The notes under the pieces are model-generated. The model was not told where the DNA came from. It ran no database searches and was given only the letters and a program-made list of their open reading frames with translations. A stretch of 7,779 nucleotides of DNA, taken from the NCBI GenBank assembly GCA_032123495.1, contig JAQBFG010000257.1, positions 1 to 7,779 of the forward strand, written 5' to 3'. The stretch comes from JAAERC01 sp032123495. Its GTDB lineage: Bacteria > Zixibacteria > MSB-5A5 > GN15 > PGXB01. Both the position numbers and the translations under genes were made by a program. Each line of letters opens with the position of its first letter. Positions within the stretch are counted from its first letter, which is position 1. This document shows, piece after piece, positions 1 to 7,176 of this stretch.

Positions 1-1
1 T

Positions 2-559
2 CTCGATAATCTGTATGGTGTAAAAAAGTGGACCCATTTTTTAATGTTAAACTTATCTATTGGCCAGGGGGAATTTACGATAACCCCTCTTCAACTGGCG
101 CAATTTTATTGCGGCTTGGCCAACAAGGGAACGGTTTATAAACCACATTTTTTAAGAGAGCGGATGCGTTATGATGGAAGTTCTGTGAAAATTGCTCCTG
201 CTCCATCTTTTAAACTCCCATTTTCTGCAAAGAATCTCGAAATTCTAAATGAGGCATTGAAGCTGGTTGTCCAGGGGGAACATGGAACCGCGCGGGGAAG
301 AAGAAGGGCCGAATATAATATTTCAGGCAAAACCGGAACCGCTCAGAACCCGCATGGCGAGGAACATTCATGGTTTGTTGCTTTTGCTCCCTCAGAAGAT
401 CCCCGTATTGTGGTTGCGGCGCTGGTTGAAAACGGTGGACATGGCTCCGAAGTCGCCGCTCCGTTGGTCGGCAAAGTGATTGATTATTATTTAAAAAAGA
501 CTGTTCCCGAACTATTTGTAAAAAAAGAAGTGGATAATGAAGGGACAAAGGATAAGTAA
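2..559 (+). CDS. mrdA: Penicillin-binding protein 2 (peptidoglycan transpeptidase), C-terminal part, 5' end outside window
   Basis: The frame is open from the left edge, so the start lies upstream and only about 185 residues are visible. PBP2 is the inner-membrane class B transpeptidase that cross-links peptidoglycan in the periplasm during side-wall elongation. The visible part is the end of the transpeptidase domain. It contains a LSIGQGEFTITPLQ segment like the family's IGQG block and the KTG box (SGKTGTAQ, codons 329-337) that lines the active site. Next comes the usual HSWFVAFAP stretch and a final helix ending in a charged tail. The SxxK and SxN motifs should be upstream, outside the window. 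The stop is 2 nt before rodA, which fits the conserved mrdA-rodA pair. The family could also be FtsI or SpoVD-like from this fragment alone. The adjacent rodA makes PBP2 much more likely. Confidence 0.92.
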   Translation, partial: LDNLYGVKKWTHFLMLNLSIGQGEFTITPLQLAQFYCGLANKGTVYKPHFLRERMRYDGSSVKIAPAPSFKLPFSAKNLEILNEALKLVVQGEHGTARGRRRAEYNISGKTGTAQNPHGEEHSWFVAFAPSEDPRIVVAALVENGGHGSEVAAPLVGKVIDYYLKKTVPELFVKKEVDNEGTKDK

Positions 560-561
560 TA

Positions 562-1779
562 ATGCTTGAATATCGGCAGTTAGACTGGAAACTAATTGGA
601 GCAGCATTTGTCCTGTCAGTAATAGGTATTATTCTGATTTATTCGGCGCAGTATGATGCCCAGAGCGGTGAATCGATGCATTACTATTCCCGGCAGATTA
701 TCTGGCTGGCGATTGCGTTGACAATGCTGCTGATCCTTATTCATATCCCTCTGCGGATGATAGATTTCTTTTCATATTTGGGTTATATTGCAGCTTTTAT
801 ATTGCTTGTATTGGTTCTATTTATTGGCCATTCGAAAGGAGGTGCTGCCCGGTGGTTTTCGATTGGACCAGTGAATTTTACTCCCTCAGATGTAGCAAAA
901 CTGGCCCTGATGGCTGCGCTGTCAAGATTCCTCGCTTATTCAAAATTGGCCCCGGAATCGCTTAAAAGATTATTTATTTCCGGCCTGCTTACAATTATCC
1001 CTGTGATGCTGATTCTAAAGCAGCCGGATTTGGGGACATCGATGGTGTTTATTGCACTACTTTTCAGCCTTTGGTTCTGGTCGGGATTATCACCGTTTTA
1101 TCTGCTTTTAATAGTTTCGCCGATCTTTTCGCTTTTGGCCGCTTTCCACTGGATCACTTGGGTAATTTATCTGGTTATTTTGATAACTGTAATATTGATT
1201 GTCAGACCTAAAATTTTCCTTGGCTTTTATACTATTATTGCAAATCTCGCCTTTGGTATTATAACGCCCTATATTTGGAATAGTCTCGCCGCTTACCAAA
1301 AACTACGAATCCTGACCTTTCTTGATCCGGGACGTGATCCCAGGCAAGCCGGGTATCAGATTATTCAATCAAAAATAGCTATCGGTTCCGGCGGTATTTT
1401 CGGAAAAGGATTTCTCGGCGGCTCACAAAGCCAACTGAAATTTCTTCCGGAAAGACACACCGATTTCATCTTTTCCGTTTTGGGTGAAGAATTCGGATTT
1501 TTAGGCACTTTACTGGTCGTTCTTATCTTTGCATATATTGTCTATCGTGGAGTGGCGATTGCTGCCCGCTGTCGTTCCAAATTTGCCTCCAACCTTGCCT
1601 GGGCCGCGGTGACAATTTTGTTTTTCCAATTTTTTGTCAATGTTGGGATGACCTTTGGATTGACTCCTGTGACCGGGTTGCCGCTGCCGTTTCTAAGTTA
1701 TGGAGGGACATCAATGATCTTGTCATGGATGTTAGTTGGATTTATTGTCCTGGCCGATTACCACTGGACGGAATATTAA
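562..1779 (+). CDS. rodA: RodA, SEDS-family peptidoglycan glycosyltransferase
   Basis: A 405-aa polytopic inner-membrane protein that polymerises lipid II into glycan strands in the Rod (elongation) complex, partnered with PBP2. SEDS hallmarks are KQPDLGTSMVF, the long periplasmic-loop block from FLDPGRDP through GSGGIFGKGFLGGSQ, then LPERHTDFIFSVLGEEFG, and the C-terminal signature TGLPLPFLSYGGTS. Asp301 in ERHTDFIF aligns with the catalytic aspartate known in RodA (Asp262 in E. coli). The ATG follows the mrdA stop by 2 nt, with a weak AAAGG (547-551) inside mrdA, suggesting translational coupling. The protein is longer than E. coli RodA (370 aa). The extra length lies around residues 175-245, which is strongly hydrophobic and could add membrane segments. 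FtsW is the main alternative; the mrdA neighbour argues for RodA. Confidence 0.95.
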   Translation: MLEYRQLDWKLIGAAFVLSVIGIILIYSAQYDAQSGESMHYYSRQIIWLAIALTMLLILIHIPLRMIDFFSYLGYIAAFILLVLVLFIGHSKGGAARWFSIGPVNFTPSDVAKLALMAALSRFLAYSKLAPESLKRLFISGLLTIIPVMLILKQPDLGTSMVFIALLFSLWFWSGLSPFYLLLIVSPIFSLLAAFHWITWVIYLVILITVILIVRPKIFLGFYTIIANLAFGIITPYIWNSLAAYQKLRILTFLDPGRDPRQAGYQIIQSKIAIGSGGIFGKGFLGGSQSQLKFLPERHTDFIFSVLGEEFGFLGTLLVVLIFAYIVYRGVAIAARCRSKFASNLAWAAVTILFFQFFVNVGMTFGLTPVTGLPLPFLSYGGTSMILSWMLVGFIVLADYHWTEY

Positions 1780-1785
1780 ACTGTT

Positions 1786-3378
1786 ATGGTTAAATTACTT
1801 AATGCGTTTAGCTCAACTAAAAGTAGAAGTATTTTTGCTTGTCTGGTAATTTTTGTTTTGGCGTCAACCTCCGCAGGGGAGAGTCTCAGGGATCGATTTT
1901 CGTCTGATAAAATAAAAAAAGCGGAGCAACTGAGCACGTTCAGATCGTTCGGTTCTATTAAAATGGGAGAAACGATAGGCTCATTTGAGATAATGTTTTC
2001 CGAGCCGGGAAAAAGCAGATCAACCTTAATTCTTAATAACTTTCAAATTACTCAGGTCTTTAATGGCCAACAAGGATGGGTGAAAGATCAAAACGGCCAG
2101 GTGAGTGAGCTGACCGGGGCTGACAAGAGACAGCTTATCAATACCGGCTGGTTACTTGGGAAATCTTATCTTTTAGAGAACAGAATGTCGGGCGGAACAA
2201 TTTTTCTGAAGGATACTATTATAAATTCCAATAGTTATGATATCTTCTCTGCCTTTCCCGAAGGCGGTGATTCATTAAAAATATATTTTAATCCGGATGC
2301 AGGCAGGGTCGAGATTATTGGAGAATATCTTGATGGGACTGAAATATTAACATATTTATCGGACTTTAGAGAAGTTGATGGTTTTGAAATGGCTTTTGTA
2401 ATGGAGAGTGAATCTGAAATTCCCGAGCTGAATTCAAAAATAGAAATTTATGAATTTGAGGTCAATCAGCAGCTGGATGATACCCTGTTTACCTTTTTCA
2501 TAACACCGGCCGATGACTATTTCTTTCCTGAGTTTACCGATTCAATTATTGTTCCAATCGTATATCAGAGGGGACATATATTCCTGAAAGCCGCCGTTGA
2601 TGGAAATCAAGCGGTATATTTCATTCTCGATTCGGGCGCCGGAATTAATTTCCTGAACCGCAGTTATGCTGATAGTCTGAGGCTTGATTTGTCAGGAGGA
2701 GTTCCTGCCAAAGGTATCTCCGGATATGAACAAACCACCATTACCTATTTAGATTCTTTGAAGATAGGTGACCTAAAGCTATTTAAACAGAATGTGGCGA
2801 TTGTTGACCTTACCAATGTTGGCCTTGATGCACCGGATGGAGTTCTGGGCGGGCTGCTCGGTTTTGATTTTCTGTCTCGCTTTCCGGTTAGGATTGATTA
2901 TGTGAAGCAAACTCTAATTGTACATAATCCGCCTGTATATCATTCACCATCAATAGATTATGCGGTAAATATAGAGTATAACATGAAGATACCAATAGTT
3001 GATGCCGAAATATGTGGTGTTTCCGGAAGGTTCTTAGTTGACCTGGGTAATGCTCTTGGTCTGATACTGCATAAACCATTTGTCGATAATAATAATCTAA
3101 ACGCCGCATTTACCGATATTAATAAGATAGGCAGAGATATTGCCGGAGTCGGCGGAAAATCGGAATCATATTCGGCGGTGGCGGAATATTTTACGGTTGG
3201 ACCGGCTCAACTTAAGGAATTGAGAGTATTGGTTGCAGAAGGGGAACAGGGGATATTGAAATCAACCGATGTTGACGGAAATATTGGCAATGGATTACTC
3301 CAGAATTTTTCAATTATATTGGACTATCCCGGTCAAAAAATATATATAATGCCTCTTGAAAATTTAAAAAATGAGTAA
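1786..3378 (+). CDS. Exported protein with LolA-like N-terminal region and two retropepsin-like (Asp_protease_2-type) lobes
   Basis: A 530-aa protein. The N-terminus has basic residues, a hydrophobic run (about residues 16-28) and an ASTSAGES stretch that fits a signal peptide. Residues about 45-240 look like the beta-rich LolA/LolB-type fold, with motifs such as FNGQQGWVKDQNG. Lobe 1 (about 255-382) carries ILDSGAG with Asp282 in the D-S/T-G position, then GGLLGFDFLSRFPVRIDY. Lobe 2 (about 398-525) repeats the layout with FLVDLGNALGLIL (Asp419) and GNGLLQNFSIILDYPGQKIYI, but has Leu where Ser/Thr is usual. These features match the gag-like aspartyl protease families found in bacteria, often on periplasmic or surface proteins. 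Whether it cuts peptides, and which, cannot be told. The start is 6 nt after rodA with no good ribosome-binding site, so coupling to rodA is likely. No C-terminal PDZ domain is visible. Confidence 0.8.
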   Translation: MVKLLNAFSSTKSRSIFACLVIFVLASTSAGESLRDRFSSDKIKKAEQLSTFRSFGSIKMGETIGSFEIMFSEPGKSRSTLILNNFQITQVFNGQQGWVKDQNGQVSELTGADKRQLINTGWLLGKSYLLENRMSGGTIFLKDTIINSNSYDIFSAFPEGGDSLKIYFNPDAGRVEIIGEYLDGTEILTYLSDFREVDGFEMAFVMESESEIPELNSKIEIYEFEVNQQLDDTLFTFFITPADDYFFPEFTDSIIVPIVYQRGHIFLKAAVDGNQAVYFILDSGAGINFLNRSYADSLRLDLSGGVPAKGISGYEQTTITYLDSLKIGDLKLFKQNVAIVDLTNVGLDAPDGVLGGLLGFDFLSRFPVRIDYVKQTLIVHNPPVYHSPSIDYAVNIEYNMKIPIVDAEICGVSGRFLVDLGNALGLILHKPFVDNNNLNAAFTDINKIGRDIAGVGGKSESYSAVAEYFTVGPAQLKELRVLVAEGEQGILKSTDVDGNIGNGLLQNFSIILDYPGQKIYIMPLENLKNE

Positions 3379-3393
3379 CCGTAAATAAATTTG

Positions 3394-3399
3394 TATAAT
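3394..3399 (+). promoter_or_regulatory. Possible -10 box upstream of the beta-barrel gene
   Basis: A perfect TATAAT lies in the 60-nt gap between the protease-like gene and the beta-barrel gene, about 40 nt before the TTG start. No convincing -35 box stands 16-18 nt upstream; the nearest TTGAAA (3356-3361) is 32 nt away. The region is AT-rich, so a chance match is quite possible. It would allow the outer-membrane protein to be expressed apart from the rod operon. Confidence 0.25.
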
Positions 3400-3428
3400 A
3401 AACAGCATTCAATATGATTAGGATAAAC

Positions 3429-3434
3429 GGAGGT
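3429..3434 (+). promoter_or_regulatory. Strong Shine-Dalgarno that fixes a TTG start
   Basis: GGAGGT sits 4 nt before a TTG codon at 3439. No ATG or GTG gives a plausible signal peptide nearby, and the hydrophobic export signal begins a few codons after this TTG, so the site decides the start of the beta-barrel gene. Confidence 0.8.
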
Positions 3435-3438
3435 TTTT

Positions 3439-4110
3439 TTGACTAACAAAACTTTATACTCATCAATTATATTGTTACTGATTTTCCTGATGGCTTTATC
3501 GGCCAATCTTTATGCTATTGAAAAGAAGCAACCAGGCAGGTTTGGGAACAGTCATGTTGTCGGCGGACGTTTTGGCGCCTGGACAATGACCACTGATGAA
3601 GATTTTCTTGATAGCCTGACCGATTTTTCAAGCTCAGCTCTTTATGCCGAATTCTTTTATGCTCATCGGATCGCGCCATTTTTGGCAACCGAGTTTTCGA
3701 TTGGAATATTCAGTCAGGGCGATATGGAATATGATAGCGATGCCGGCGTTACGTCCGGCGCGGTGAAAATGTACCCTTTCTTTTTGTCGGCCAAGCTTTA
3801 CCCATTTTCAAAGTATGAAAACTTTTCTCTTTGGCCATATCTGAGAGTTGGCGGGGGGCTTGTTTATGGCACGCGAGATTTTACTTCGGTTTATTATGAT
3901 GACCCGGCCAATTATTATGTCGAAGAAAGCGCGACCAAAATAACCTATACCTGGGGGATTGGAATCGACTGGCCGGTCGCAGATCAAATCGCTTTAAATA
4001 TTGACTTTAAGAATACACCGGTTAAGTTTGGAAAACCTCTGGCCGGACTAAAAGAATATTCCGGTTGGACTTTGACTTTTGGAGTTGGTTATATACTAAA
4101 ATCTAAATAA
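3439..4110 (+). CDS. Predicted outer-membrane beta-barrel protein, function unknown
   Basis: A 223-aa protein beginning at TTG behind a strong GGAGGT. Residues 1-26 form a clear signal peptide with a leucine/isoleucine-rich core and a likely cut after ANLYA. The mature part has alternating hydrophobic and polar stretches with many aromatic and glycine residues. Examples are PFFLSAKLYPFSKYENF, LWPYLRVGGGLVYGTRDF, YTWGIGIDWPVADQIALNID and WTLTFGVGYIL. This is the pattern of a small, probably 8-stranded porin-fold barrel of the OmpA/OmpW/Opa type. The last residues are YILKSK, so it lacks the classic terminal phenylalanine, though the closing strand is evident. There is no peptidoglycan-binding domain. 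It stands 60 nt after the protease-like gene and 30 nt before gap. The barrel call rests on pattern rather than a recognised named family, and its cargo or role is not visible. Confidence 0.72.
   Translation: MTNKTLYSSIILLLIFLMALSANLYAIEKKQPGRFGNSHVVGGRFGAWTMTTDEDFLDSLTDFSSSALYAEFFYAHRIAPFLATEFSIGIFSQGDMEYDSDAGVTSGAVKMYPFFLSAKLYPFSKYENFSLWPYLRVGGGLVYGTRDFTSVYYDDPANYYVEESATKITYTWGIGIDWPVADQIALNIDFKNTPVKFGKPLAGLKEYSGWTLTFGVGYILKSK
4072..4102 (+). promoter_or_regulatory. Possible promoter for the gap operon, inside the 3' end of the preceding gene
   Basis: TTGACT (4072-4077) resembles a -35 box. TATACT (4092-4097, 14-nt spacer) or TAAAAT (4097-4102, 19-nt spacer) could serve as the -10. Neither spacing is ideal. 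The position, about 40 nt before the gap start, is right for a glycolytic operon promoter, but the sigma-factor preferences of this organism are unknown and the match may be chance. Confidence 0.28.
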
Positions 4111-4140
4111 ATGATTATGGATAATAAAAGGAGTTAAACA

Positions 4141-5130
4141 ATGTCTGTAAAGATTGGAATTAATGGATTTGGACGTATTGGTCGCCTTGTTTTCAGAAGA
4201 GCGATGGCTGCTTCGATTGATGTCGTCGGCATCAATGATATCACCGATGCCGCCACCTTGGCGCATCTGCTGAAATATGATTCGGTTCATGGTAAATACA
4301 AAGGTGAAGTTGGCGCTGATGGCAATGCTATTGTTGTTGATGGCAAAAAGATTCCGATTACTGCCGAAAGAGATCCGGGCAACCTGCCCTGGAAATCTCT
4401 TGGAGCAGATATCGTTGTGGAATCAACCGGCCTGTTCCGCGATAAAGCAACCGCAGGAAAGCATATTTCTGCCGGAGCAAAAAAGGTATTAATCTCGGCC
4501 CCGGCCAAAGATCCTGATGGTACTTTTGTTCTTGGGGTGAATGGTGATTTGTACGATAAAGCCAAACATAATATTATTTCAATCGGTAGTTGTACAACCA
4601 ACTGTTTAGCACCGGTCGCCAAGGTTATATTGGACAGCTTTGGGTTAGAGAAAGGTTTTATGACAACCACTCATTCCTATACCAACGATCAAAGAATTCT
4701 TGACCTGCCTCATAAGGATCTGCGAAGAGCACGTTCAGCGGCTGTTTCAATGATCCCGACCACAACCGGTGCGGCCAAAGCAGTTGCTTTGGTCATTCCC
4801 GAACTTAAGGGAAAAGTTGACGGTTGTTCCATTCGCGTGCCGACACCTAATGGATCAATTGTTGATCTCGTTGCGATTTTAGGTAAAGAGGTGACTATTG
4901 AGGAAGTCAATAGTGCTATAAAAGCGGCGGCCGATGGACCGATGAAAGGATTTCTTGAGTATTGTGATGAACCGATTGTATCAATAGATGTAGTCGGTAA
5001 TTCGCATAGCTCGGTATTTGACTCGAAAATGACTATGGTCCAAGGTAACTTTATCAAAGTTTTCTCTTGGTATGACAACGAATGGGGTTTCTCCTGCCGC
5101 ATGGTTGATATGGTTAAAAGGATGCTATAA
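4141..5130 (+). CDS. gap: Glyceraldehyde-3-phosphate dehydrogenase, NAD-type
   Basis: A 329-aa type I GAPDH, a cytoplasmic tetramer that oxidises glyceraldehyde 3-phosphate with phosphate and NAD to 1,3-bisphosphoglycerate. The Rossmann fold opens with INGFGRIGR (residues 7-15), and Asp33 in GINDITD is at the position that binds the adenosine ribose and favours NAD. The active-site block SCTTNCLAP gives nucleophile Cys151, and His178 in TTTHSYTNDQ is the catalytic base. DLPHKDLRRARSAA and the C-terminal SWYDNEWGFSCR are also typical. The DLPHKD leucine-proline pair again points to NAD rather than NADP and so to the glycolytic enzyme. A good AAGGAG (4128-4133) lies 7 nt before the ATG. Length is normal for the family. 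It leads the gap-pgk-tpiA-secG series. Confidence 0.98.
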   Translation: MSVKIGINGFGRIGRLVFRRAMAASIDVVGINDITDAATLAHLLKYDSVHGKYKGEVGADGNAIVVDGKKIPITAERDPGNLPWKSLGADIVVESTGLFRDKATAGKHISAGAKKVLISAPAKDPDGTFVLGVNGDLYDKAKHNIISIGSCTTNCLAPVAKVILDSFGLEKGFMTTTHSYTNDQRILDLPHKDLRRARSAAVSMIPTTTGAAKAVALVIPELKGKVDGCSIRVPTPNGSIVDLVAILGKEVTIEEVNSAIKAAADGPMKGFLEYCDEPIVSIDVVGNSHSSVFDSKMTMVQGNFIKVFSWYDNEWGFSCRMVDMVKRML

Positions 5131-5142
5131 GTATATTGATAA

Positions 5143-5170
5143 TTTAGGCCCCCTTTTTTGGGGGCCTAAA
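5143..5170 (+). terminator. Perfect 11-bp GC-rich hairpin between gap and pgk (terminator, attenuator or mRNA-processing element)
   Basis: TTTAGGCCCCC (5143-5153) and GGGGGCCTAAA (5160-5170) are exact reverse complements around a six-T loop. The stem is as strong as a rho-independent terminator, but the 3' side is followed by ATTTC and not by a long T run. It ends about 6 nt before the pgk ribosome-binding site. It may therefore terminate only partly, or protect the 3' end of a processed gap message, letting gap be expressed above pgk. The hairpin itself is certain; its role is inferred. Confidence 0.7.
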
Positions 5171-5186
5171 ATTTCAGAGGTGATTT

Positions 5187-6395
5187 ATGAATAAGCTGAT
5201 AATTACTGATATTGATTTCAAAGGTAAAACGGTTCTGGTTCGGGTCGATTTTAATGTTCCTCTTGATAAAAACCAAAAGATCACTAACGACCGTCGTATT
5301 GTAGCCTCACTTCCGACTATAAAAAAAATAATTAGTGACGGCGGACGAGCGGTCCTCTGTAGCCACTTGGGCCGACCCAAAGGTCAGGTTGTTCCGGAAA
5401 TGTCACTCAAACCGGTTGCTGAACGTTTATCTGAACTTCTTGGATTGGATGTAAAATTCGCTCCTGATTGTGTCGGTGAGGAAACCCTCAAGATGTCGCA
5501 ATCGCTTAAAGATGGCGAAGTTTTACTTCTGGAAAATCTTCGCTATCATAAAGAAGAAACCGACAACGATCCCTCATTCGCAAAAGAACTTTCAAAACAT
5601 GGTCAGTTATTTGTCAACGATGCCTTCGGGACTGCTCATCGGGCGCATGCCTCGACTGAAGGAGTAACAAAATTTATCGAAATCTGCGCTGGCGGATACC
5701 TGATGCAAAAAGAGATTGAGTATCTCGACTCAGCTCTGGCCGATCCGAAACGTCCGTTTGTGGCAGTTTTGGGTGGTGCAAAAATTTCCGGTAAAATCGA
5801 TGTTATCGAAAATCTGCTTGATAAGGTTGATGCTATATTAGTTGGCGGTGGTATGATCTTCACATTTTTCAAAGCGATGGGAAAAAATATTGGTGATTCA
5901 TTGCTTGAGGAAAATAAGATCGATCTTGCTCGTGAAACGTTACTTAAAGCCGAATCCAAAGGGGTTAAATTTCTGTTACCGGTTGATTGTCTTGCTGCTG
6001 ATGAAGTCTCCGAGACAGCCAAAGTTCAAATCGTTTCGGCAGATAATATTCCTGATGGACTCATAGGGCTTGATATTGGACCGGAATCTATTAAACAGTT
6101 TTGCGAAATTCTCAGAGATGCTAAAACGGTGCTATGGAACGGCCCGATGGGCGTTTTTGAGATCGAGCAATTTTCAAAAGGAACTATTGAAATTGCCAAA
6201 CAGATGGCCGAAATTACGACGCAAGGCACCGTTACAATTGTTGGCGGGGGAGACTCAGCCGCTGCGGTCAGTAAGGCGGGACTCGATGGTATGATGAGCC
6301 ATGTTTCAACCGGCGGTGGAGCTTCGCTGGAGTTTCTTGAGGGTAAAACATTGCCGGGACTGGCGGCGCTTTCGCCGGCAGCAGTAAAAGTTTAA
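5187..6395 (+). CDS. pgk: Phosphoglycerate kinase
   Basis: A 402-aa monomeric cytoplasmic enzyme that moves the acyl phosphate of 1,3-bisphosphoglycerate to ADP, giving 3-phosphoglycerate and ATP, the step after GAPDH. The N-terminal substrate domain has VRVDFNVPLD (Asp21, Asn23) and the HLGRPKG basic patch (residues 60-66). The nucleotide domain has GGAKISGKIDVIENLL, VGGGMIFTFFKAMG, WNGPMGVFE and the GGGDSAAAV phosphate loop (from residue 353). It closes with SHVSTGGGASLEFLEGK. Length is standard and no key motif is missing. The ATG follows GAGGTGAT, a near-perfect anti-Shine-Dalgarno match, at normal spacing. A strong hairpin separates it from gap 56 nt upstream. tpiA starts 15 nt after its stop, so pgk and tpiA are surely on one message. 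Confidence 0.98.
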   Translation: MNKLIITDIDFKGKTVLVRVDFNVPLDKNQKITNDRRIVASLPTIKKIISDGGRAVLCSHLGRPKGQVVPEMSLKPVAERLSELLGLDVKFAPDCVGEETLKMSQSLKDGEVLLLENLRYHKEETDNDPSFAKELSKHGQLFVNDAFGTAHRAHASTEGVTKFIEICAGGYLMQKEIEYLDSALADPKRPFVAVLGGAKISGKIDVIENLLDKVDAILVGGGMIFTFFKAMGKNIGDSLLEENKIDLARETLLKAESKGVKFLLPVDCLAADEVSETAKVQIVSADNIPDGLIGLDIGPESIKQFCEILRDAKTVLWNGPMGVFEIEQFSKGTIEIAKQMAEITTQGTVTIVGGGDSAAAVSKAGLDGMMSHVSTGGGASLEFLEGKTLPGLAALSPAAVKV

Positions 6396-6410
6396 AAGAG
6401 GGGTGAGAAG

Positions 6411-7161
6411 ATGAGGCAAATAATCATTGCCGGTAATTGGAAAATGAATAAAAACCAATGACGAAGCGGTTGAACTGATTAAAGGACTGCTGGGGCATGA
6501 GGGTGACGGCGAAAAAGTGAGAATGATCGTCTGTCCGCCATATACTGCCTTATGCGACGTTTCCCGGGCGATTAATGGCAGCAATATATCTCTTGGGGCA
6601 CAAAATGTTTATTTTGAGGAATCTGGCGCATTTACCGGCGAAATTGCCCCCTCAATGCTATTGACAATTGGAGTATCCTATGTTATTATAGGCCACTCGG
6701 AGAGAAGAGAATACTTTTCCGAGACCGATCAGATCGTTAACGATAAGGTCAAGCTGGCCTTGAAAAGCGGCCTTATTCCGATAGTCTGTGTCGGTGAGGT
6801 ACTTGAGGATCGCGAAAACGGAAAAACCGAGGAGGTTGTTGGAGCACAAATTGACGGTTCGTTAAAAGGTTTAAGTAGCGACCAGATGAAAAAAGTCGTT
6901 ATAGCCTATGAACCGGTCTGGGCGATTGGCACTGGAAAGACGGCATCACCGGAAATGGCTCAGGAAGTGCATCGATTTATAAGAGACAGGCTGAAAAATA
7001 TTTTTGGCGATGTGGCCGACACGGTTTCGATCCTTTATGGCGGATCGATGAAAGGCTCCAATGCTGCCGAATTGATAGCACAACCCGATATTGATGGCGG
7101 CTTGATCGGCGGCGCCAGTTTGAAAGCTGAAGAATTTTTGAAGATAATTAATGCTGTATAG
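6411..7161 (+). CDS. tpiA: Triosephosphate isomerase, interrupted by an apparent one-base frameshift
   Basis: TIM interconverts dihydroxyacetone phosphate and glyceraldehyde 3-phosphate in the cytoplasm. The ATG at 6411, behind GAGGGGTGA (6398-6406), starts MRQIIIAGNWKMNK, the conserved first strand with catalytic Asn9 and Lys11. After 16 codons a TGA (6459-6461) stops this frame. Dropping one base, most simply one A of the five-A run 6450-6454, restores an open frame to the TAG at 7159 and yields NKTNDEAVELIKGLLG and a complete 249-aa TIM. In the joined protein His95 (IIGHSERREYF) and Glu167 (AYEPVWAIGTGKT) fall at their classic positions, and the phosphate-binding GGSMK and GLIGGASL are intact. 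The longest ATG-started part in the second frame (from 6517) would lack the catalytic lysine and could not work alone. Because everything else is well kept, a sequence error is the simplest explanation. Confidence 0.93.
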
Positions 7162-7163
7162 AT

Positions 7164-7170
7164 TGAGGAG
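7164..7170 (+). promoter_or_regulatory. Shine-Dalgarno that fixes the TTG start of secG
   Basis: TGAGGAG lies 6 nt before TTG at 7177 and just after the tpiA stop. The first membrane segment of SecG begins with the next codons. The in-frame ATG at 7189 would shorten that segment and lacks its own site. Confidence 0.75.
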
Positions 7171-7176
7171 ATAGAA

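Noticed and set aside
210..548. Open frame on the minus strand across the mrdA fragment
   Set aside because: It lies wholly inside the PBP2 transpeptidase domain, has no recognisable protein features and no ribosome-binding site; it is a shadow of the coding strand.
3319..3350. TTGGAC ... TATATA/TATAAT as a promoter inside the protease-like gene
   Set aside because: Spacings are either short (16) with a poor -10 or long (20), the sequence is coding and AT-rich, and it is about 90 nt from the next start; no more than a chance match can be claimed.
4581..4611. Gly instead of the frequent Ala just before the GAPDH SCTTNC motif
   Set aside because: The catalytic Cys, Thr and Asn are all present and a Gly/Ala change at this place is mild; not evidence of altered function.
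4287..5102. Two long minus-strand open frames opposite gap
   Set aside because: They mirror a highly conserved GAPDH gene and encode low-information, serine/threonine-rich sequences; typical antisense shadows.
5636..6229. Minus-strand open frames opposite pgk
   Set aside because: They fully overlap conserved PGK motifs on the plus strand and resemble no family.
6517..7161. A self-standing 214-aa TIM starting at ATG 6517
   Set aside because: It would lose the first beta strand and the catalytic Asn/Lys. The conserved coding signal continues upstream to the frameshift, so this ATG is internal.
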